NCBI GenBank assembly: GCA_039804025.1
Contig: JBDRZP010000021.1
Location: 1 to 35,198, forward strand
Source of the DNA: a candidate division WOR-3 bacterium
GTDB taxonomy: Bacteria > Hydrothermota > Hydrothermia > Hydrothermales > JAJRUZ01
Direction of reading: 5' to 3'
DNA length: 35,198 bases
Within the stretch, counting starts at the first letter, position 1; each line of letters opens with the position of its first letter. Shown here piece by piece: positions 16,148 to 24,300 of this stretch. The position numbers and the translations under genes are program-made. The notes below the pieces were generated by a model. It ran no database searches. It saw nothing but the letters and a program-made list of their open reading frames with translations, and had not been told where the DNA came from.

Positions 16148-18931
16148 ATGAAAAGTGAATTTATAAAGGTTTACGGTGCTCGGGAACATAATCTAAAAAA
16201 CATTAATGTGTTTATTCCCAAAAATAAACTTGTTGTAATTACAGGGATTTCAGGATCCGGAAAATCCTCCCTTGCCTTTGATACATTGTATGCAGAAGGT
16301 CAGAGAAGATACCTTGAATCCTTATCCTCTTATGCAAGACAGTTTATAGGTAAGATTGAAAAACCAGATGTGGATCTTATAGAGGGCCTCTCACCAGCAA
16401 TTGCAATAGAGCAAAGAAAGGTTCAAAAGAATCCAAGATCAACTGTAGCCACAGTTACAGAGATATACGATTATCTGAGACTTTTATTTGCAAGGATAGG
16501 AGTTCCTTATTGTCCTGAATGTGGAATAAAACTTTCAAAAAGCACAGTTGATGAAATAGTTGATGTTATATTAAAAAGAAAAAATCATAAGGTAATCATA
16601 CTTGGTCCTCTTGTTAAGGGAAGAAAAGGTGAGTATAAAAATTTGTTTGAGAGATTAAGAAAACAGGGTTGGTCAAGGGTCAGGGTAAATGGTTCTATAT
16701 ACGAATTAAATGAAGTTCCAGAACTTGATAAAAACAAAAAACATAACATTGAACTTATTATCGACAGATTAATTATTAAAGAAGATGCAAGACCAAGAAT
16801 TGCAGAATCTATAGAGAATGCTTTCAAATACGGTGAAGGAAGGGTAATTGTATATTATTTAGATGATGAAAAAGAAGAAATATTTTCAGAGTCACTCAAA
16901 TGTCCTAAATGTGATTATTCTCTTCCAGAACTTGAACCAAGATTGTTTTCCTTCAATTCTCCCTATGGAGCCTGTAAGGAGTGTCATGGACTTGGTTTTA
17001 AAAGTGAGATAGATTCTGAACTTATAATAAATCCCCATATTTCAATACTTGAAGGTGCGATAAGACCAATAGGTGAACCCTACGGTTCTCTTTATTATAA
17101 ACTTTCTAATCTTGCCAGAAGATTTAGAACTTCTCTTGATAAACCATGGAAAGATTTACCAGAAGATTTTAAGAAAAGAGTTCTTTTTGGTGATGAAGAT
17201 TACTATGATTTTGAAGGCATAATTCCCTTTCTTTTAAGGAAATACGAAGAAACAGAATCTGGTTATGTTTTAGAGGAAATTGAAAAGTATATTGTCAAAA
17301 AAATATGCCCTGAGTGTAAGGGAGCAAGGTTAAATAAAAGTGCACTTTCTGTAAAAATTAAGGATAAGAATATTTACGATTTAACTAAAAGTGATGTAAA
17401 AAGTGCAAAGGAATTTTTTGAGAACTTAGATTTAAGTGAAAGAGAAAGATTGATTGCAGAAAGGATAATAAAGGAAATATATGCAAGGTTATGTTTTCTT
17501 GATGATGTTGGACTTTACTATCTTACCCTTGATAGAACAATGGAGACTCTCTCAGGAGGAGAAGAGCAGAGGGTAAGACTTGCTACCCAGATAGGAAGTG
17601 GTTTAACAGGTGTTTTATATGTGCTTGATGAACCTTCTATAGGTCTTCACCCAAGGGATAATGAAAAACTTCTAAATACCCTTTTAAAGTTAAGGGATTT
17701 AGGTAATACAGTTTTAGTTGTAGAACATGATGAACTCACTATAAAACTTGCTGATTATATAATTGATCTTGGTCCTGGAGCAGGTGAGGATGGGGGTTAT
17801 GTAGTTGCTCAGGGTAGAGTTGAAGATGTAATGAATTCTCCTGATTCAGTTACTGGAAAATATTTAAAGGGAGAGTTAAAGATAGAAATTCCTGAAAAAA
17901 GAAGAGAACCAGGTGATAATTGGTTAATTCTTGAAGGAGCAAGGGGATTTAATTTAAAAAATATCACTTTAAAGATACCTCTTGGACTTTTTGTATGTAT
18001 AACTGGGGTATCAGGTTCAGGAAAAAGTACGCTTATTATTGAAACTCTTTATAAGGCACTTAGAAGAATGCTCTATAACTCACCTGAAATTCCTGCACCC
18101 TATGATTCAATAAAAGGAATAAGAAACATTGATAAGGTTATAAACATTGATCAATCACCCATAGGTAGGACTCCAAGATCAAATCCAGCAACCTATACAG
18201 GTCTTTTTACACCAATAAGAGAACTTTTTGCCTCTCTTCCTGAAAGTAAAATGAGAGGATATAAACCGGGTAGATTTTCTTTCAATGTTAAAGGCGGAAG
18301 ATGCGAAGCCTGTGAAGGACAGGGTTACAATATTATTGATATGCTTTTTTTACCCAGTGTGCATGTTCCCTGTGAAGTTTGTAAAGGAAAAAGATACAAT
18401 AGAGAAACTCTTGAAATAAGGTATAAAGGGAAAAATATAGCAGAAGTTCTTGATATGTCTGTTAAAGAAGCTTACGAATTTTTTGAAAATATTCCCCAGA
18501 TCAAAAGAAAACTGGAACTTTTAATGAATGTTGGACTTTCCTATATTAAACTTGGACAACCTGCAACAACTCTTTCAGGAGGGGAGGCTCAGAGAATAAA
18601 ACTTGCAAAAGAATTATCAAAGGTAGCTACTGGAAAAACTCTTTACATTCTTGATGAACCAACAACCGGACTCCACCTTGATGATATAAAAAAACTTCTC
18701 AATGTTTTACAGCTACTTGTTGATAAAGGTAACACTGTAATAGTAATTGAACACCAACTTGATATTATAAAATCAGCTGATTGGATAATTGACCTTGGAC
18801 CAGAAGGAGGGGATAAAGGCGGCTACATTGTAGTAGAAGGTCCACCCGAAAAAGTCGCAATGTGCGAGGAATCTCACACAGGTAAATTTTTAAGAAAAAT
18901 TCTAAAAATTGAAGAAAAAGTAAAATTATGA
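16148..18931 (+). CDS. uvrA: Excinuclease ABC subunit A
   Basis: UvrA is the ATP-dependent damage-recognition subunit of nucleotide excision repair. This 927-residue copy has both ABC modules. The first has Walker [10 protein letters not shown] (about 33-41) and signature [12 protein letters not shown]; the second has Walker [10 protein letters not shown] (about 620-628) and signature [12 protein letters not shown]. All Cys pairs are intact: C122/C125, C252/C255 with C276/C279 (zinc module of the UvrB-binding region), a [10 protein letters not shown] element near 385, and C719/C722 with C742/C745. The length matches E. coli UvrA (940 aa). It starts without an SD and ends in ATGA overlap with nadC, so repair and NAD genes appear co-transcribed. 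uvrB and uvrC are not in the window. Confidence 0.97.
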   Translation: MKSEFIKVYGAREHNLKNINVFIPKNKLVVITGISGSGKSSLAFDTLYAEGQRRYLESLSSYARQFIGKIEKPDVDLIEGLSPAIAIEQRKVQKNPRSTVATVTEIYDYLRLLFARIGVPYCPECGIKLSKSTVDEIVDVILKRKNHKVIILGPLVKGRKGEYKNLFERLRKQGWSRVRVNGSIYELNEVPELDKNKKHNIELIIDRLIIKEDARPRIAESIENAFKYGEGRVIVYYLDDEKEEIFSESLKCPKCDYSLPELEPRLFSFNSPYGACKECHGLGFKSEIDSELIINPHISILEGAIRPIGEPYGSLYYKLSNLARRFRTSLDKPWKDLPEDFKKRVLFGDEDYYDFEGIIPFLLRKYEETESGYVLEEIEKYIVKKICPECKGARLNKSALSVKIKDKNIYDLTKSDVKSAKEFFENLDLSERERLIAERIIKEIYARLCFLDDVGLYYLTLDRTMETLSGGEEQRVRLATQIGSGLTGVLYVLDEPSIGLHPRDNEKLLNTLLKLRDLGNTVLVVEHDELTIKLADYIIDLGPGAGEDGGYVVAQGRVEDVMNSPDSVTGKYLKGELKIEIPEKRREPGDNWLILEGARGFNLKNITLKIPLGLFVCITGVSGSGKSTLIIETLYKALRRMLYNSPEIPAPYDSIKGIRNIDKVINIDQSPIGRTPRSNPATYTGLFTPIRELFASLPESKMRGYKPGRFSFNVKGGRCEACEGQGYNIIDMLFLPSVHVPCEVCKGKRYNRETLEIRYKGKNIAEVLDMSVKEAYEFFENIPQIKRKLELLMNVGLSYIKLGQPATTLSGGEAQRIKLAKELSKVATGKTLYILDEPTTGLHLDDIKKLLNVLQLLVDKGNTVIVIEHQLDIIKSADWIIDLGPEGGDKGGYIVVEGPPEKVAMCEESHTGKFLRKILKIEEKVKL

Positions 18932-19782
18932 AGAAAATTTATAATTTTATTGGAAGAGAAGAACTTTTAAAAATTGTAAAAAATGCATTAAAGGAGGATA
19001 TAGGAAAAGGAGATATTACAAGTAAATTAATTTTTAAAAATAATGAAAAGGCAAGATTTTATTTGATCTCAAAAAATAAAGGAATACTCTGTGGCACAGA
19101 AATTTTTAATCTTGTTTTTAAAGTTTTAAATAAAAATATAAAAATTGAATGGTTTAAAAATGAGGGTGAATTTATAAAAAAGATGGAGAAAGTTGCTAAG
19201 TTAGAGGGAGAAATAAAATCAATATTAAAAGGAGAAAGGGTTGCTTTGAATTTTATTTCTCATCTTTCAGGAATTTCAACACAGGTTTATAATTTAAAAA
19301 AGATAGGGGGAGATTTAATAATCAGGGATACAAGAAAAACAATTCCGCTTTTAAGAAAACTTCAAAAATATGCAGTTTATGTTGGAGGAGGTGAAAATCA
19401 CAGAATGACCCTTTCAGATGGCATTATGATAAAGGATAATCATAAAAAATTAAAAGGCTTAAAAGAAATTTTAGAAATTGTAAAAGAAAAAAAACTTGAA
19501 AAAAATACAATTTTAGAAGTAGAAAATATAAAAGAATTAAAACTCGCCCTTCAATACGGAATAAAATACATCATCCTTGATAATATGAAAATTAAAGAGA
19601 TAAAAGAAGCCCTTAAATTAAAAGATAATAATACCTTTCTTGAAGCAAGCGGTAATATAAATTTTAAAAATATTGAAAAATTTAAAAACCTTGGAATAGA
19701 TGCAGTTTCTTGTGGTTTTTTAACCCATTCTGTTAAAAGTTTTGATTTTTCTCTTGAAGCAGAGGAGGTTATAAATGGATAA
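18928..19782 (+). CDS. nadC: Quinolinate phosphoribosyltransferase (decarboxylating)
   Basis: NadC converts quinolinate and PRPP to nicotinate mononucleotide in de novo NAD synthesis. The 284-residue protein contains the diagnostic stretch [18 protein letters not shown] followed by [20 protein letters not shown], then LEVEN and [12 protein letters not shown], and near the end [11 protein letters not shown] and GIDAVSCG. These provide the family's phosphoribosyl and quinolinate contacts. The start overlaps the uvrA stop (ATGA), and the end overlaps nadA by 8 bp. NadC and NadA together make NaMN from iminoaspartate and dihydroxyacetone phosphate. The iminoaspartate producer (nadB or aspartate dehydrogenase) is not seen here. 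Confidence 0.96.
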   Translation: MKKIYNFIGREELLKIVKNALKEDIGKGDITSKLIFKNNEKARFYLISKNKGILCGTEIFNLVFKVLNKNIKIEWFKNEGEFIKKMEKVAKLEGEIKSILKGERVALNFISHLSGISTQVYNLKKIGGDLIIRDTRKTIPLLRKLQKYAVYVGGGENHRMTLSDGIMIKDNHKKLKGLKEILEIVKEKKLEKNTILEVENIKELKLALQYGIKYIILDNMKIKEIKEALKLKDNNTFLEASGNINFKNIEKFKNLGIDAVSCGFLTHSVKSFDFSLEAEEVING

Positions 19783-20719
19783 AGAAACAAAGGAAAAAAT
19801 TGAAAGGATACTTGAGTTAAAGGAGAAAAAGAATGTTTTGATTCTTGCTCATAATTATCAAATTCCTGAAATTCAGGATATTGCTGATTTTGTTGGAGAT
19901 TCTTTAGGACTTTCTCAAAGGGCAAAGGAAGCTGATAAACCCTTAATAGTTTTCTGTGGTGTTCTTTTTATGGCAGAAACAGCCAAAATTTTGAATCCTG
20001 ACAAAAAGGTTCTTATTCCGGATTTAGAGGCAGGTTGCTCACTTGTTAATAGTATAACACTGGAGGAATTAAAAAAATGGAAGGAAAAACATAAAGATGC
20101 TGTGGTTGTTGGTTATATAAACACTTCTGCGGAGGTTAAGGCAGAGTGCGATTATATATGTACTTCAAGTAATGCAGTAAAAGTTATTGAGGCAATTCCA
20201 GAGGATAAAGAAATTCTCTTTTTGCCTGATATGTTTCTTGGTTTTTATATTCAATCAAAAACTAAAAGAAAAAATATTCATATATGGCCTGGAGAATGTC
20301 ATGTTCATGCAGCAATTAGGCTTGAGGATATAAAAAAAGCCCATTCTGAACACAAGAATGCGGAACTTTTAATACACCCCGAATGTGGATGTTCAACTTC
20401 CTGTATGTTTCTTGTTCAAGACGGAACAATAAAAGGTGAAATTTTATCAACAAGTGGAATGATAAAATATGCAAAAAATTCTAATTCTCAAGAGTTTGTT
20501 GTTGCAACAGAAATAGGAATTTTGCACCCTTTAAGAAAATCATTGCCCAATAAAAGTTTTTATCCTGTAAGTGAGAATGCAATTTGTGAATATATGAAAA
20601 AAATTACAGTTGATAAATTATTAAAGAGTCTTGAAGAGGAAATATATGAAGTTATTGTTCCAGAAGAAATTATGGAGAAGGCACGAAAGGGTATCGAGAG
20701 AATGCTTTCAATATGTTAA
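19775..20719 (+). CDS. nadA: Quinolinate synthase
   Basis: NadA condenses iminoaspartate with dihydroxyacetone phosphate to quinolinate using a [4Fe-4S] cluster. The 314-residue protein shows AHNYQIPEIQDIADFVGDSL at 25-44 and the three cluster Cys expected for the compact NadA type: C88 (DLEAGCSLVNS), C174 (GECHVH) and C271 (ENAICEYMKK). HPECGC at 201-206 is also present. The size matches the short thermophile-type enzymes. A strong SD (GAGGAGGT at 19762-19769) inside the end of nadC precedes the ATG, unlike the SD-less operon heads. It is convergent with the response-regulator gene (10 bp apart). Confidence 0.96.
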   Translation: MDKETKEKIERILELKEKKNVLILAHNYQIPEIQDIADFVGDSLGLSQRAKEADKPLIVFCGVLFMAETAKILNPDKKVLIPDLEAGCSLVNSITLEELKKWKEKHKDAVVVGYINTSAEVKAECDYICTSSNAVKVIEAIPEDKEILFLPDMFLGFYIQSKTKRKNIHIWPGECHVHAAIRLEDIKKAHSEHKNAELLIHPECGCSTSCMFLVQDGTIKGEILSTSGMIKYAKNSNSQEFVVATEIGILHPLRKSLPNKSFYPVSENAICEYMKKITVDKLLKSLEEEIYEVIVPEEIMEKARKGIERMLSIC

Positions 20720-20729
20720 AAACTTAAAA

Positions 20730-21077
20730 TTAAAGTTCTCCTACTTTTTTCAAAAATTTTTCTAATTCACTTAAGGAAACCGGTTTTTCAATAAAATTGA
20801 AATTTTTTCCTTCTACCAGACTTCTGTTACCAGTTATAAAATAAGTCCTCTTTTCAAGTCCTGGAAAATTTTCTTTTATATAATCATAGATTTCAAGTCC
20901 ACTTATATCTGGCATTGTTATATCAAGTAAAATGAAATCAGGAGTTTTTTTCTTTAAAGAATTTTCAAAATCTTTAAAATTTCTGAAACTGTAAACCTTA
21001 AAATTTAATTTTTCAAGCATCTTTGATATTACAAAAGAAACCAATTCGTCATCATCAAGGTAAAAAACATTTTTCAT
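20730..21077 (-). CDS. Single-domain response regulator (CheY-like receiver)
   Basis: The 115-residue receiver domain has no output domain. All phosphorylation-site residues are in place: acidic pair D8/D9, phosphoacceptor D52 (FILLDITMPDISG), T82 (YFITG) and K98 (FIEKPVS). No histidine kinase is in the window. The closest signalling gene is the giant Ser/Thr kinase/sigma-54 activator upstream on the same strand, separated by a 16-codon ORF and a hairpin. A functional link is suggested by position only. A TAAAAT box 6 nt before the ATG predicts a leaderless transcript, so it may also be expressed independently. The start is the only ATG consistent with a complete beta-1 strand. Confidence 0.9.
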   Translation of the reverse strand: MKNVFYLDDDELVSFVISKMLEKLNFKVYSFRNFKDFENSLKKKTPDFILLDITMPDISGLEIYDYIKENFPGLEKRTYFITGNRSLVEGKNFNFIEKPVSLSELEKFLKKVGEL

Positions 21078-21128
21078 AAATAAATTTTAAAAAAATTAAA
21101 TTTGAAAATCAAAAATTTTTGATTTTTT
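21078..21128 (-). promoter_or_regulatory. Promoter region of the response-regulator gene, with a perfect 22-bp palindrome
   Basis: On the minus strand TAAAAT (21089-21084) lies 6 nt before the ATG, so +1 would be at the ATG itself. A perfect AT-rich palindrome (arms AAAATCAAAAA / TTTTTGATTTT, 21105-21126) covers positions about -28 to -49, where a -35 would lie. It could be an operator or, since T-runs follow it on the minus strand, a second weak terminator. AT richness makes such palindromes more likely by chance. Confidence 0.4.
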
Positions 21129-21140
21129 TGTGTAAATAAA

Positions 21141-21177
21141 TAGAACACCCCCCTAATCTAAATTTGGGGGTGTTCTA
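21141..21177 (-). terminator. GC-rich hairpin, probable intrinsic terminator after the 16-codon ORF
   Basis: A perfect 12-bp stem (TAGAACACCCCC at 21141-21152 pairs with GGGGGTGTTCTA at 21166-21177) has a 13-nt loop. Read on the minus strand it starts 23 nt after the stop of the short ORF and is followed by TTTATTTACA, a moderate U tract. In the plus direction it is followed by AAATTTTTATT, so it may work both ways. Apart from the tRNA it is the only GC-rich stem I noticed in the window. Confidence 0.75.
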
Positions 21178-21200
21178 AATTTTTATTAATTAATTTTTTA

Positions 21201-21251
21201 TTAGAAAGAAGGAGGAAGAGGATCTGGTGGGAGGATTGGTCCTTTTTTCAT
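21201..21251 (-). CDS. Candidate 16-residue proline-rich micropeptide
   Basis: ATG at 21251-21249 through TAA at 21203-21201 encodes MKKGPILPPDPLPPSF. I do not recognise the peptide. Evidence that it is translated: the sequence TAAGGAGGTT (21266-21257) is an almost perfect Shine-Dalgarno, 7 nt from the ATG. The ORF sits alone in a 277-bp gap. A 12-bp hairpin terminator follows it, and a candidate sigma-54 promoter precedes it. Six of 16 residues are proline, with a PPD triplet known to stall ribosomes lacking EF-P. It has no signal peptide or membrane segment. Possible roles are a signalling peptide for the TPR-containing regulator upstream, a regulatory leader peptide, or a small effector. 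It could also be the start of an untranslated RNA with a fortuitous SD. Confidence 0.55.
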   Translation of the reverse strand: MKKGPILPPDPLPPSF

Positions 21252-21256
21252 TTTAT

Positions 21257-21266
21257 AACCTCCTTA
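21257..21266 (-). promoter_or_regulatory. Strong ribosome binding site of the micropeptide ORF
   Basis: TAAGGAGGTT on the minus strand is complementary over nearly its whole length to the 16S rRNA anti-SD. The spacing to the ATG is optimal at 7 nt. It is among the strongest SDs in the window and contrasts with the SD-less starts of most operon-leading genes here. Confidence 0.7.
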
Positions 21267-21297
21267 TTTAAATATGGATTTGAACCAATTTTTAATT

Positions 21298-21313
21298 TGA
21301 AAAATTTGTTCCA
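21298..21313 (-). promoter_or_regulatory. Candidate -24/-12 (sigma-54) promoter for the micropeptide ORF
   Basis: The minus strand reads TGGAACAAATTTTTCA. Aligned to the RpoN consensus TGGCACN5TTGCA it has the right spacing, an intact TGG, and two mismatches (C to A in the -24 element, G to T in the -12 GC). Predicted +1 is near 21287, giving a 36-nt leader that carries the strong SD. The adjacent upstream gene encodes a GAFTGA-bearing sigma-54 activator. The -12 G is normally well conserved, so this is a candidate only. Confidence 0.4.
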
Positions 21314-21354
21314 GATTTAATAAACAAAAAAATTAACTGAATAACAAAAAGATA

Positions 21355-24300
21355 TTAAATTTTTAGAATTTTGTAAGATTTGAGTTTCTGTATTAGATTT
21401 TGTCTTGATATTTTTAAAATTTTTGCTGCTTTTGATTTATTCCAGTTTGTTGATTTTAAAACTTCAATAATATAGTTCCTTTCCATTTCTTCAAGGGATA
21501 AAAATTTTTTCTCGGTTTTATATTTTCTAATCTCTTCTTTTAAATTTGAGGGGGTTATTATATTTTCTTCTTTCAAATTTAAAACAGCGCTTTCAAGAGT
21601 ATATTTTAACTCCCTTACATTACCAGGCCATTCGTAGTTATAAATACAATCCCATGCTTCCTTACTTAATTTTATTTTCCTTTTTATTTTTAATCTGTCT
21701 TTTATTTCTTCAAGAAAGTGGTTAACAAGATAAGGTAGATCATCTTTTCTTTCTCTTAAAGGTGAAATATAAAGGGAGTATCCTTTAAGTCTATAATAGA
21801 GGTCTTTTCTTATCTCTCCCCTTTCGACCTTTTCTTCAATTTCAGGAAGACTTGTTGCTATAACCATTACATCAATATCCTTTTCAACAGGGGAACCAAG
21901 GGGTCTTATCTTACCAGTATCAAGAAATCTGAGTAATTTATCCTGAAGGGAAAGGGGTATTGATTCAATATTTTCAAGAACAATTGTTCCACCATTTGCC
22001 TTTTCAATAAGTCCAATTTTATCTTCAAAGGCACCTGTAAAAGCTCCCCTTTTGTATCCAAAAAGTTCGCTTTCTGCTAGTGTTTCAGGAACTTCATTAA
22101 AGGAAAAGAAGATAATTGGCCTATTCTTTCTTATACTTATTTTGTGTATTGTTTCAGCAATTAAGGTTTTGCCTGTTCCTGTTTCTCCAATAAGAAGAAT
22201 GGGAATGGGTTTTTCAAGGTCTTTTATTTTCTCTATAAAATCATTTATCCTTTCTAAAAACTTTCTTGAACCAACTATTTCTCCAAGTTTTTCAATTTTT
22301 CTTATTTTTTCCTCAAGGGTAATTTTTTCTTCCTCAATTTTTTCAATAAACTTATTTCTAATATAGGATATTGAGAAAATTTCAGTTAAAATATTTAAAA
22401 TTTCAAAATCATCGGATGTAAATTCCCTTTTTGTTTTTGAATCAAGGTAAATGGCTCCAAGTAGTTTATCTTCATAGAAAAATGGAATACAGAATATTGA
22501 CCTTATCCTGTATTTTTGAACACTTTCTTTTGTTTTAAAACTATCGTCCATTAAAGTATCAGGAACATAAAAATGAATTCCCTTTTTAGTCGTATTAAGA
22601 ACAGAACTCAGTGATATATCAATTATATCCCTTCCTATGTCCTTTTTATAAAGTCCATAAGAAACTTTAATTTCAAGATGTTTATCCTCACCTTCACTTT
22701 TCATAAATATCATTCCCCTTTCCATTTCAGTTGCCTTAACAATGATTTCTATTGTTTTTTTCAAAAATTCTTCTTCCTTGTTATAGTTTAAGGAGTATAA
22801 AAGATAATTTCTAAAAATTTTCCACTTTTTGTCCTCAATTATTTTCCCAAAAGAAACATAAGAAAGTAATTCTTCTCTTATAAGTGAAAGTTCCTTTCTC
22901 AAAAATTCTTCTTCCTGTGTTTCATAAAGTTTTGTGATAAAGTTTTGAAGTTTGGGAATAAAACCCAGTTTTGTTATTTCACTTTTCTCAAAAACAATAA
23001 AAAAGAGTTTAAAAAATATTATAAAATCCTTTATAAATCTCTCATTATTTAAAAAATTTTTAGATTTTTTTAAAAATGTTTCAAGGTATTCAAAGGCTTC
23101 AATTTTTTTATTCTCCTTTATACTTTCTAAAAAATAAAATAAATTTTTAAAACAATCTGTATAATCTGAGGAAAATGTAATATTCTCATATTCTTTTTTA
23201 ATTTCTTTCAATTTTTCTTTATTTTTTATATTTAAAAGATATTCAAATAAAATTAAAACTTTTATTCTCTCAAAGTTTTCAGTTTTTCTCTCATATTCCA
23301 TAAGTTCTTTTTCTATTCTTTTAAATTCTTCTAAATTCCTATTAAGAGCCAGAAATAAAAGATATTCTTCCATAAATTTTTTTCTGTATAAAAAATTTGA
23401 AACTCTATTTAGGTTTTCCATCATCTTTTTTAAAAAAATATCAAATTTTTTATTTTCTGAAATTCTTAAATATTTTAAATATTCAACAAGTGTATCTATT
23501 AATTTTGTATAAATCCTATATTTTTCAGATAATTCAATAGCTCTCTCATAATACTGGGAAGGGTCTTCTTTTATAAGTCTCCTGTAATCAGCTTCCACAC
23601 TTAAAATATAAGGTTCAAAAATCGGAAGGTTTAAACTTTTATTAATTATATCTAACTTTTTTTTAATATTTGTGAGAAAGTTTAAATTTTTTTTATCTTT
23701 GTAATATCTAAATTTAATGAATTCAAAATAAAGTAAAATATAGGGGAAAATTCTCGCAGCCTTATAAAAGCTTTCAAATCTCTCCTGAATATACTGAATT
23801 GCTTTTTCTTTTTTACCTGTTAAATAAAGAAACTCAATGTAATAAAGTAAATAAAGGTAACTTCTGTAAGTCGGCCCCATTTTTTTTGAATAATAAAAGG
23901 CTCTTTTATAGGAAAGTTCTGCTTTTGTTGAATCCCCTTTCATTTCATAATAAGCTCCCTCAATTCTGTAATACATTGATATATTTGGAAAATCACGGGG
24001 ATCGTAAAAATTTCTTTTATATTTTTTTAAAACTTCTTCAAGTTCTTTAATTTTAAAAGTATTTATAAGTGCAAGACCTTTTAAAAGAAGGGATTCCTTG
24101 TCATCTTCATCTTTTAAAATTTCGTAACTCTTTTCAAAATCTCCTTTAATGTAACAGTAATAAGAATAAACTAATTTATAATCCTTTTCTGATATATCTT
24201 TTAAAAGATTTAAAACTTCCTCAAATTTTTTATCTCCTTCACCTATAAGAAAATAGGAGTAATATTTTAAGATTCTTGGAGGTATTCTTTTAAGTTCAAT

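Noticed and set aside
21181-21354. Possible riboswitch or structured RNA in the longest non-coding gap
   Set aside because: Apart from the 12-bp hairpin, the candidate promoter and the short ORF, I found no conserved riboswitch core or multi-stem fold.
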